From Cephalothrix spiralis (taxonomy: Eukaryota; Nemertea; Palaeonemertea; Archinemertea; Cephalotrichidae): DNA of 13,169 bases. The notes beneath the pieces are model-generated. The model saw nothing but the letters and a program-made list of their open reading frames with translations, did no database searches and was not told the DNA's origin. The DNA lies in NCBI GenBank assembly GCA_032353305.1, contig JAUCNG010397811.1:1864-15032 (forward strand), in the 5' to 3' direction. The translations under genes were made by a program, and so were the position numbers. This document shows positions 1 to 7,839 of this stretch, piece by piece (positions within the stretch are counted from its first letter, which is position 1; every line of letters begins with the position of its first letter).

Positions 1-810
1 AAATTATTGTTATATAGATAACTTGAACTTCATCTAAAATAAGTTTTCTGAAATCTAACTTTGATAAAAGTCATTTTGCTTTTTAAAATAATAATTCCAG
101 GTTACTTTCGATGGGATTTATACTCCACAAAAAAATCGATATGTCCATTTATAACTTGGGTAAATGTGTTCATCCGCTCCTCCATTTTCAATAACTTAGG
201 ATATGTAAATCATTATTTGGCAATTACACACTGATCATATGCATCTAGGATTAACCTTACAAAACATTTAGTTCATTAATTGGCTTAAACATAAAGTATT
301 TAATAGGATAGTAAAGGGATTGTATTTTGACCGGTTCACCTATACTGGTACTACATCGAGCTCTGCAGTGCGCGAGCTGTATCAATAGTAGACAAAACTC
401 CATTGGCTGACCCTCTTTACCGCACGAGAGTAAAATCTTGACATTTCGGCCTCGTGTTTTGACAGTTCTTTTTTGGGGGACGATATGGGTGATTATTTGG
501 ATCTTTCAAATCGTAAATGTCATGTGTCTGATTTCAACAGGCCCGGTTCCTGGTGAAATGGCAAGTGTATCGTAAGTAGACTTGTAGACCAATATCCAAT
601 CAAAAACACTGGCTTAGTAGCGGCTAGTCAACTATTTGTTTACGTCTTTATTCATACGCAAATTACTGGATTAGATATCAGTGTGTTTTGAAGATGTATA
701 CAATCTATTGTGTCAAACATGTACCGGATTTTTTGCATAGTTTGTCAAACTCACGTGGATATTATTTTGACGGATAGCACATTTATTCATGTTTGTAGTA
801 GTGCATATCG
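1..810. other. Upstream flank of the Kv1 gene, no gene seen
   Basis: No long open frame or recognisable domain is visible on either strand. The stretch is AT-rich and must hold the promoter and part of the 5' leader of the downstream channel gene, but I see no convincing TATA box or initiator. A splice-like pair exists: a pyrimidine-containing acceptor ending in CAG at 540 and a GTAAGT donor at 572-577, which would bound a 31-base 5' UTR exon. This is consensus matching only. Confidence 0.4.
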
Positions 811-891
811 ATGGAAATCAGATGGCGATTAGACTGTGCTTCTGCAAGCCATCGGCTATCCGGTTATAATTTGGCAGCCATATTGTTCTAA
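811..891 (+). CDS. Putative upstream ORF (26 codons) in the Kv1 leader
   Basis: An ATG at 811 opens a 26-residue frame ending at TAA 889-891, about 80 bases before the channel start. The ATG has G at +4 but T at -3, so its context is only moderate. It has no recognisable protein features. If the mature mRNA leader includes this stretch, the frame could damp translation of the channel; whether it does depends on the unknown transcription start and 5' splicing. Confidence 0.2.
   Translation: MEIRWRLDCASASHRLSGYNLAAILF
822..869 (+). CDS. Putative second upstream ORF (15 codons), overlapping
   Basis: An ATG at 822 in a different frame gives 15 codons ending in TAA at 867-869, nested inside the uORF at 811-891. 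It has G at +4 and C at -3. It matters only as a possible leader regulatory element; chance occurrence is quite possible. Confidence 0.15.
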   Translation: MAIRLCFCKPSAIRL

Positions 892-973
892 AGTTTCCAA
901 AATTGCAAAATTAGAGTTCATTGAAAAGTGGGGGCTGACCCCTGTAGTAAGACCGACCTTCCGAAGTGAAAAA

Positions 974-2515
974 ATGGAGGTTGCAATGGCAGGACTGGAA
1001 GGGAATGGGGTCCCAAATCAAATATATGGCCAAAATCGTTATTCTCGTAGTAATCAATCAAATCTTCCGAATTCCAGGTCATTTCCAAAACTTACTGGTG
1101 ATGAAGAAAATTTGGTCCTTGATGATAGAACTGCAGTGTCCCAAGGTGGAGATTATGATTCCTGTGAACGTGTGATGATAAATGTCAGTGGATTACGGTT
1201 TGAGACACAGCTGAAAACATTGAACCAATTTCCGGATAGTTTACTGGGAGATCCACTAAGGAGGAACCGGTTTTATGACCCCCTTAGAAATGAGTACTTC
1301 TTTGATCGAAACAGACCAAGTTTTGATGCTATTTTATATTACTACCAAAGTGGTGGTAGATTGCGCCGACCGGTCAATGTGCCGTTGGACGTTTTTTCAG
1401 AAGAGATCAAATTTTATGAACTTGGTGAGGATGCAATTGAAAAATTCAGGGAGGATGAAGGATTCATCAAAGAGGAGGAAAAATTACTTCCAGAAAATGC
1501 CCACCAGCGCCGTGTATGGCTTCTCTTTGAATATCCTGAGAGTTCCATGGCAGCGAGAGTCGTAGCCATCTTTTCAGTATTAGTCATTTTGCTTTCCATT
1601 GTAATATTCTGCATGGAGACTTTACCAGAATTTAAACATTATCGTGTTGTCCCTACAGGAAATAACTCAGAAGCACTGGAAGAGGATGATATACCACAGC
1701 TTAGTGAACCATTCTTTATAATTGAGACTGCGTGTATAGTATGGTTTACTTCAGAACTTCTAGTGCGATTTGCTTCATGTCCGGAGAAGCTAGGGTTCTT
1801 CAAGAACATTATGAATTGCATCGATATTGTTGCCATCATTCCCTATTTCATTACTCTTGGCACCGTTATTGTTGATGAAGGAAAAAGCAACAACCAGGCC
1901 ATGTCCTTAGCAATTCTTAGGGTCATACGATTGGTTAGGGTATTTAGAATATTCAAACTATCAAGGCATTCGAAAGGCCTGCAAATTTTAGGACAGACTT
2001 TGAAAGCTTCAATGCGGGAGCTTGGCTTGCTCATATTTTTCTTGTTTATTGGAGTTATCCTATTCTCCAGTGCAGTGTACTTTGCTGAAGCTGATGCTCA
2101 TAACACCTATTTCAAGAGTATCCCTGATGCTTTCTGGTGGGCAGTGGTAACAATGACCACTGTAGGCTATGGTGATATGCGGCCAGTAGGAGTATGGGGC
2201 AAGTTAGTTGGTTCACTATGTGCTATTGCTGGTGTACTGACCATTGCATTGCCAGTACCTGTAATTGTGTCCAACTTTAACTACTTCTATCATCGTGAAA
2301 ATGACAATGAGGACAAAAATGTGAACTATGTTCATGTACAAACATGTCCTAACTTTCCGCGGGGTAAAGGATCTGAATCATCTGGGAGTATGTCAGACAT
2401 TATGGAAATGGAGGAGGGCATTTCTCTTAACCCTGATAAAAGCAAACAAAATCATACTTTGAAGGCAAACAATCCTCTTAACATTAATAGTGTAAGCATC
2501 GAAACTGATGTATGA
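974..2515 (+). CDS. Shaker-type (Kv1) voltage-gated potassium channel alpha subunit
   Basis: This encodes a complete 513-residue pore subunit that, by family, assembles as a tetramer in the plasma membrane and passes K+ on depolarisation. The first in-frame ATG after the stop at 830-832 is at 974, with A at -3 and G at +4. N terminus: MEVAM then AGLEGNG, like Kv1.4 and Shaker inactivation balls. T1 (BTB) domain spans about residues 66-160. S1 is about 193-216, with an N-glycosylation sequon at N230 in the S1-S2 loop. S2 is about 247-268 (E251, F258, E261) and S3 about 277-297 (D284). S4 has R316, R319, R322, R325, K328, R331, K334. The S4-S5 linker is about 334-351 and S5 about 352-371. The filter TVGYG is 396-400 and the S6 PVP hinge 427-429. 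C-terminal ETDV (510-513) is a class I PDZ ligand. Oddities are R403 just after the filter, S260 in S2, and no intron in the CDS. Subfamily Kv1 is certain; the exact orthologue symbol is not. Confidence 0.97.
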   Translation: MEVAMAGLEGNGVPNQIYGQNRYSRSNQSNLPNSRSFPKLTGDEENLVLDDRTAVSQGGDYDSCERVMINVSGLRFETQLKTLNQFPDSLLGDPLRRNRFYDPLRNEYFFDRNRPSFDAILYYYQSGGRLRRPVNVPLDVFSEEIKFYELGEDAIEKFREDEGFIKEEEKLLPENAHQRRVWLLFEYPESSMAARVVAIFSVLVILLSIVIFCMETLPEFKHYRVVPTGNNSEALEEDDIPQLSEPFFIIETACIVWFTSELLVRFASCPEKLGFFKNIMNCIDIVAIIPYFITLGTVIVDEGKSNNQAMSLAILRVIRLVRVFRIFKLSRHSKGLQILGQTLKASMRELGLLIFFLFIGVILFSSAVYFAEADAHNTYFKSIPDAFWWAVVTMTTVGYGDMRPVGVWGKLVGSLCAIAGVLTIALPVPVIVSNFNYFYHRENDNEDKNVNYVHVQTCPNFPRGKGSESSGSMSDIMEMEEGISLNPDKSKQNHTLKANNPLNINSVSIETDV

Positions 2516-3939
2516 GCCTGGACATTTTAGAGTTTCTTTTTTAATTTCTCTAGACAAAATCGAGCTGGAGACCTCTGGTTTTGTTCAATTTTGTTAAGTA
2601 TGGGCCCAGCTGTAGTCTGATGTATGCATGACATGAACAGAGGATTTTAAATGCTTTTGAAATAACTGGATATATGTACTTTGACTCTTTGAAGGCTTAG
2701 TTGGGCTGGACTCTTTCCAGTTTTTGTCCGTTAAGTACTGGATTTTTGAGCCAGTATTGATTCATTTTATTATTCTTCATCTACCAACTGTTGCAGTATG
2801 CTTTAAATGAAGGCTTGGCTGGTGATACTTAAGTGAGCCAAGCCTATTTTCCTATATACATTTTATGAGCCAAATCCAGTCATTCTCCATGTGATTTGTT
2901 CAATTGCTGCCTATGGCAGTTGTTACTATTTACTGTTACTGTTTCTTGTGATTCTCACAGCTTCAACTTTGCATTTTGAAGAATATGTGTAGATCAACCA
3001 TTTTAAAAATAGAATATTGGCCGAAAAAATTGTTAATGAAATTATCAATTATGTGTAGTAACTAAAAATAGAAGTGTTAGCGTAGGTATGTTTAGATGAC
3101 TAGATAAAAATTTAGTTAACACTTAAGAACCCTTGGCTGAACCCTTACAGAACTCCTCAATATCTGCTGGAGAGTCTGTCACGGAAAATGACAGTGTAAA
3201 CTTAAAAACTTTTCTTGTGCCCTTGCCATTGTGACGCTTTTACCATCTAGATTTTCCTTAAAATTTCCTCCATTTAAATGAAAAAGTAACTGGATTGTTT
3301 TCATAGTCTGTGAAAAATTTATATTTCAATGTAGCTTTAAGAATCAAACTATTGTCAGCCATATTAGGTCTGACACATTACTCCCTGACTGTGATTTATA
3401 CCTATTTTTGCTCAAAATATCCTCCAAGATAATAGGCCTACCTACCTGGATTGAAAAATATCATATGCAGAATTTATATACTACTCGTATATATTGTGTT
3501 TAGCCAATTCTGTGCTTTAAGAATCATCAAAGGCAATGTGCTAGCTCTTATATCATCCAGCAGCTGAACGTAAGAATCTCATTATCCTGATGGTCAGTAT
3601 ATTGAAAGAAAATGATAACGGATTACTTGAAAATAATAAGGCCATGGATCTCAATTGAACTTATATGCCTTCATACTCCTAAAAAGTGCCAAATATCAAA
3701 AAGATCTGTTTCCTTGACAAGAAGTTCGTTCTTGCTGAAGTTATGGTATATGTTTCAAGTTGGCCTACAGTGGATAACATCTTAAACTCATTTGGATTAA
3801 CTCATTTTAAAAGAAGAGTGATGTGGATAATGGTAACTGAAGAACTGCTGCAGAAACTGGTGAGTACATGTTTTTATCTTTTACCTTCTTCAGTTGATTG
3901 AAAAAAACAACTGCAAGGGGCACAGTTGCATTTTAGATT
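2516..3939 (+). other. Probable 3' UTR / 3' flank of the Kv1 gene
   Basis: No coding signal or known repeat was recognised beyond the hairpin annotated separately. The channel stop TGA is at 2513-2515. I found no canonical AATAAA on the + strand here; the first is at 4788, so the 3' UTR may be about 2.3 kb long or may use a variant signal nearer the stop. A 71-codon open frame at 3686-3901 has no recognisable features and is probably chance. Confidence 0.45.
2811..2845 (+). repeat. Perfect 10-bp stem hairpin in the Kv1 3' flank
   Basis: AGGCTTGGCT (2811-2820) pairs perfectly with AGCCAAGCCT (2836-2845) across a 15-base loop. It lies about 300 bases after the channel stop, so it would be in the 3' UTR if the transcript extends that far. 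The AGCCAAGCCTATT string recurs at about 9649 on the + strand. Function is unknown; an RNA stem-loop is possible. Confidence 0.5.
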
Positions 3940-4171
3940 AAGACCCTGTGTCAATACTCCGAATCCTGATAAGAGCGCGCCGCGTTCTAACCCTTACTTG
4001 TCAGGGTAGCTGAGCACAAGACAAGTTATGATCTAGATTCTTTTCTTAATAATCTAGATCATAACTTGTCTTGTGCTCAGCTACCCTGACAAATAAGGGT
4101 TGGTACGCGGCGCGCTCTTATCACTAGGCTCGAGGGAGCAACTAGGATTTGGAGTATTGACACAGGGTCTT
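3940..4171. repeat. 232-bp near-perfect palindrome (foldback / MITE-like element)
   Basis: The inner arms 3970-4039 and 4051-4120 are 70 bases each, matching at about 67 positions around an 11-base loop (4040-4050). The outer arms 3940-3967 and 4144-4171 match at 27 of 28. Between inner and outer arms the right side carries 23 extra bases (4121-4143) against 2 on the left (3968-3969). GC-rich blocks (GCGCGCCGCG) sit in otherwise AT-rich DNA. There is no clear target-site duplication and no ORF. It looks like a foldback DNA element or a recent inverted duplication. A small hairpin (AGCAC...GTGCT, 4173-4186) follows directly. Confidence 0.85.
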
Positions 4172-4309
4172 CAGCACGTTAGTGCTCAGCAGATGGTAGC
4201 AAACCGCTGGGCTCGCTTCTCTAATTCTGCTCTTCATCACCAGTAGGTTCTTCTTAGCAAGATAATCCCTTATGGTGGCCGAGTTCGTAGTAACCCGGTC
4301 AATTACCAA

Positions 4310-4371
4310 ATTGTACCAACCACGACCCATATTGTACCAAACCACGACCCATATTGTACCGATCCCGACCC
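4310..4371 (+). repeat. Short tandem repeat, about 22-bp unit, three copies
   Basis: Three consecutive units share ATTGTACC followed by CCACGACCC or TCCCGACCC, at about 4310-4328, 4329-4350 and 4351-4371. The first two are nearly identical and the third is diverged. It may belong to the same element as the neighbouring palindrome, since both sit in the same block. Confidence 0.75.
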
Positions 4372-4607
4372 AGAATCCGAGGCGGGGCCAAATCTCTACG
4401 AATCCAAAATTAAGACAATTTAACCGAGTGAAAATCGTTCCAAAGGCTATTTGGAGTTTTCTGAACACCCAAATATAGCTCCTGTGGATTATGACGTGAT
4501 TACCAGAGTCGTCGAGTGGTAGGCTATATGGGGTTATTACACAACTACCCCAACCCGAAGGATCAAAACCGACTCTCAGGGTCATCTATACCACAGACCG
4601 CGGTAAC

Positions 4608-4632
4608 AACCCGACCCGTGAAAACCCGACCC
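4608..4632 (+). repeat. Two direct copies of AACCCGACCC
   Basis: AACCCGACCC occurs at 4608-4617 and 4623-4632, spaced 15 bases apart. It echoes the CGACCC core of the 22-bp repeat about 250 bases upstream, suggesting that 4290-4640 is a degraded tandem-repeat domain. Confidence 0.5.
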
Positions 4633-4787
4633 AAAACATATCGAATTACCCCTCTTTAACACTCAAACCTTGATTTATTTGCTAACTTAGCTATTTAAAT
4701 TTTGATACAACATCATTTGTTGTTGTTTGTTCCCTTCAAATGTTTTTTTCTTTGATTCTCCTGTTTAAACTGTTTTAGAAAATGTGA

Positions 4788-4793
4788 AATAAA
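4788..4793 (+). other. Candidate polyadenylation signal AATAAA
   Basis: This is the first canonical AATAAA downstream of the channel stop on the + strand, about 2.27 kb away, with T/G-rich sequence following it. It could end the channel transcript, but the large palindrome lies between, and an isolated hexamer in AT-rich DNA is weak evidence. Confidence 0.25.
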
Positions 4794-5222
4794 ATGTAAT
4801 TTTGGTCACTAGGACGATGTATCTACGGAAATTGTATCAAGAACACTGTACCTTTGTTGTATCAATATTTTGTGGGAAATTAGCTACAAATTATTTTCTT
4901 CCTTTATTGAGAATGCCTAAATTGTATTAATGCACAAGTCAATGAAATGCACTGCGGGTCGTGCAGGAGGAAAGACGGTGATAGCACTGCATCGCGCTGA
5001 ATGTACTATACATACTGTAGATCCCCTTTACTACTGACATAGATCCCTGGTTTTACCGCATTCACAGTTTTAGATGAAGGAACTTAACGAATAAGATCCC
5101 GTTAAAATATTCCTGTGTGCACTTATGTGTGCATTATAAGGGAAACTCTACATCCTCACAATGGCTATACGTTGTCACGTACCAATCTTCTAGGTTAAAA
5201 GCTATTCTTAGATATTTATTTC
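4794..5222. other. Intergenic, nothing recognised
   Basis: AT-rich sequence without a credible open frame, RNA gene or repeat that I can identify. Confidence 0.5.
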
Positions 5223-5267
5223 CATAAACTAATCAACTAGACTAATCAACTAGTTGATTAGTTTATG
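5223..5267. repeat. Nested palindrome with overlapping direct repeat
   Basis: CATAAACTAATCAACTAG (5223-5240) is perfectly inverted at 5250-5267. Inside, 5241-5262 is itself a perfect 22-bp palindrome centred on ACTAGT. The motif CTAATCAACTAG is therefore present twice directly and once inverted. No ORF or TE context is visible. Confidence 0.8.
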
Positions 5268-6153
5268 CATAATCAGATTAATATAAGACATATAATCATG
5301 CAAGTCTGGTATACATCGAATACCGACGAGTGCCAGCTGGGATTATTTTTAACTCTTCACATCTCAGCATGTATGTAATCATGAGATCCCATGAAAAGTA
5401 CAGAAACTAGATCTTGAACTCTGTCTATAAATAACAAACGGTTCCACTCAGAGGGATAAATGATCTGTATGCAATCTCGAACTGGAATGTTTATACTTGA
5501 TTAGTTTATGGTTATGGTATTTCTTATAATTTTAAAGCCTATATATGATTCAGCCTGACATACTGAACTATGTACGTTTTTGCGAATTCAGGTGTACCTG
5601 TACCAGTTCCCTCCCTCATTTTGGTTTTTGACGTACTAAACGTACCCCATGAACAACGTTGGTATATCTCCCAGTCCGTTAAAGGTCTATAGGGCAAAGA
5701 TTCCAGTCTATATTATCGTAACCTTCAGTTGCCTAAATAGGGACTGGTCACTAGTCTATCTTGATCAAAAATGGCTAATTAGACCATTTTGATTGAATAT
5801 TTTGCTAAAATTGTGTCTAGTAGAGAGCTCTAACCCATGTACCCATCGGCAAGGTTAATTACACGGTTCAACGCATTTTATTTATATTGTTATGTAAACA
5901 AAACTTGTTCGATGTATACGGGCTTTAAACCTTAAGACGGTATTAAGCACCAAATAATGTATGATGCCATCCTTTGAAAGATTTTCAAATATGGAAGGCC
6001 TGCGCACCAACAGCGATCTAATAAGTGTCACAGTCTTATTTCTAATTATCAACTATATTGCCAAAAGAGTTCAGTACTACTATTTTCATTAGTTGACTGC
6101 CAATAACGTTTCCCGCCACTCAGCTGAGCTTTAACGGCGTTTTGAACTATCAT
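5268..6153. other. Intergenic, nothing recognised
   Basis: No open frame of note, no RNA gene and no obvious repeat on either strand. The sequence is moderately AT-rich throughout. Confidence 0.5.
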
Positions 6154-6240
6154 ATCCTTGGGCATTCTCCGCGAAAAGATTCCCCTACTGGTCTTCATTA
6201 TGAAGACCAGTCGAAAATCATTTCGCGGAGAGTATCGGAT
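6154..6240. repeat. Long imperfect hairpin, about 87 nt
   Basis: The inner arms ACTGGTCTTCA (6187-6197) and TGAAGACCAGT (6201-6211) pair perfectly around a 3-base loop. The arms 6167-6181 and 6216-6230 pair with one mismatch, separated from the inner stem by a small internal loop (5 against 4 bases). Weaker pairing extends to 6154-6157/6237-6240. The size is like a pre-miRNA, but the very small loop and GC-rich arm (CTCCGCG) fit a foldback or MITE remnant better. Confidence 0.75.
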
Positions 6241-6844
6241 TGATGCTTAGGGTGATCAGCTGCTCTATTCCCGCATGGTCGGTACATTCAGAAGCGTATG
6301 GTACATTTCATTGACTGCATTCTAGCCTAGCTCTACTCAGCGTTTTTTCGTAAAAAAAAGTCTGCATTTTGACGAACATGAACATAAATGCACCTAAATC
6401 ATCTGTTATGTTCTGTTACTCTTTGTGTTGTGTGTATATTATTCATTATTAGCTGTAACAGTTATAACACGAGTAGTAAATATTTGTATACAATTATTTA
6501 TCTGTTTATGTGCCTACCATCAATGTTGTATATGAAGCTCAGATATTTATTGTATTAAATATCTGTACTAGTGAGCGAGACAGGTTTCTCTTTGGTCAGG
6601 TGCAGCGTGGTGCAAACACGGAAAAAGTGGTTTAAACATCTGTATTGTAGTTGATTGTTCCCAAAATATGCAACTTTTGAAGGTCTTTGGTATTACATCT
6701 GATCATAGGGCTCCTGAAGTGCCGAATCCGTCATTTACTTTTTATTCTTGTTTTCAAGTTAAAGTATAGATTAGATGCTCATTTTGAAATTATGAGTAAG
6801 GATTTATATCACGAAACCGGTATATATTATAAACTCTAATATAA
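6241..6844. other. Intergenic with one small hairpin
   Basis: No gene was recognised. CAGATATTTA (6540-6549) pairs perfectly with TAAATATCTG (6556-6565) across a 6-base loop, with a further GCTC/GAGC pairing outside it (6537-6540/6572-6575). The rest is featureless AT-rich DNA. Confidence 0.5.
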
Positions 6845-6940
6845 GATTCATTACCGAGATTGAAGGATGAAGAGAAGCACAAGGCCAAAGCCATCAGCAA
6901 ACGCAAAAAGGACTACTATAAACAAGATCACAATTTTTGA
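6845..6940 (+). pseudogene. Lysine-rich coding-like fragment, possibly retroelement-derived
   Basis: A 31-codon stretch open between TAA (6842-6844) and TGA (6938-6940), without an ATG start, reads as a strongly charged helical peptide: LKDEEKHKAKAISKRKKDYY near the centre. Its alternating K/E pattern and KxYY ending resemble the lysine-rich tail region of LTR-retrotransposon integrases in general character. That is an impression from memory, not a match. It lies beside the gag-protease relic but on the opposite strand, so it would have to be a separate or inverted fragment. It could also be chance. Confidence 0.25.
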
Positions 6941-6980
6941 AAAATTATTTCGACCAAATTTAGTAGAGATTGAACTTTGT

Positions 6981-7266
6981 CTAGAGCATATCTGGAGCCA
7001 CCGTGTTCTCATTAGCACGCGTATTTGCAAAACGGAAATTAGCTTTTGAAATCTGATCGAAAAACAGTTTTTCGCTCGTTGCTACTCGAGACAGTGAATG
7101 TAAATAAAGGTTTAACCACAAATCACCACACACTGTTTTTGTACATCCCGAGTCAACAATACATGATCCAATGGTTTCTCCAAGTAATTTAATTTTGCTG
7201 TCATCATTGTCTTCATTCAGCAATAAGGAGAAACACATCATCGATATCCTGATCATCAGTTCCTAG
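6981..7266 (-). pseudogene. Retropepsin-like aspartic protease remnant
   Basis: A minus-strand open frame (7256-6981, 91 codons) contains GSCIVDSGCTKTVCG. DSG supplies the catalytic aspartate of a retropepsin, which normally dimerises to cut the Gag-Pol polyprotein. The DSGCTKTVCG form (plus-strand 7125-7154) departs from the commoner D(T/S)GA. The stretch directly after the zinc-knuckle frame (7266-7216) reads on in the gag frame as an acidic linker, then meets a stop just where the protease continues in another frame. At least one frameshift therefore separates linker and protease. The downstream part loses resemblance to a protease, so the domain is incomplete. Confidence 0.65.
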
Positions 7267-7839
7267 TCAGAACCGACGTGGTGCACCACCTCTCGAGAAA
7301 CGACCTCTATATGGTGGTTTACCCCAACCTCTAAAACTTTGAGATTTGAGTGCGGCAACAGGACAATCGTCAATCCAATGGTATACTGAGCGACATTGGC
7401 GACATAGCGAAGGGTTCCCAAATCCGTCCGGTGGATTCAATTGCAACTTATTTTCAGCTGTATTTTGATGTTGAGGACGATTACCTACGCCTGAAGAACG
7501 TCCACGGGGCTGGTAAGACTGGTTATATCGGTTAGGATAAGGCTGTGTATAGAATGCATCTTCTTCAGGCCAGAATTCCTGAGGCTCATCGTCATACTGA
7601 TATGGATCGTTACTGTCATCATATTCAACTGGATGTGACATGTATTGGGCCGGTGCGAATTCTGCCTGATTAGATTTGGTGGAAGGTGCTCCATTGGCTA
7701 CGGATATTCTATCTATCCTTATATGTGAGTTTAGAGCATGTGGCTCGGCACAATTGCTTTTGATCGTGAGGAAGGTTGCAACATGTGAGGAGCGCGTATA
7801 TATGCAAGGACTCCTTCGGGAAGAGCCATTTCGTATGTT
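7267..7839 (-). pseudogene. Gag nucleocapsid region with CCHC zinc knuckle
   Basis: The minus-strand frame is open from 7839 to the TGA at 7269-7267. From the ATG at 7641 it gives 124 residues: an acidic, tyrosine-rich start, then arginine/glycine/glutamine-rich sequence, then CRQCRSVYHWIDDC, an exact C-x2-C-x4-H-x4-C zinc knuckle of the retroelement nucleocapsid type, followed by a basic RG-rich tail (GRFSRGGAPRRF). Such domains bind element RNA. The frame also reads sensibly upstream of 7641, so 7641 is probably an internal Met rather than a real start. The TGA at 7267 interrupts what appears to be a continuing gag-pro frame. Cellular CNBP-type zinc-knuckle proteins are less likely given the adjacent protease. 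Confidence 0.7.

Noticed and set aside
541-577. Alternative coding exon with ATG at 558 before the GTAAGT donor, encoding a short Met-Ala-Ser start
   Set aside because: None of the acceptor-like AGs I checked between 797 and 973 would join it in phase with the channel frame. It remains possible only as a 5' UTR exon.
836-973. N-terminal extension of the Kv1 frame back to a GTG at 836 (46 extra residues)
   Set aside because: GTG is not a normal animal start, the extension has no Kv1 similarity, and the ATG at 974 has good context and begins with a known Kv1.4-like N terminus.
966-1565. Short ORFs in other frames across the channel gene
   Set aside because: They overlap the Kv1 CDS and are shadows of its coding sequence.
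4142-4585. 147-codon minus-strand ORF
   Set aside because: It runs from the edge of the palindrome across the tandem repeat. Its repetitive Trp/Gly/Tyr/Asn content is the translation of the repeat, and no domain is visible.
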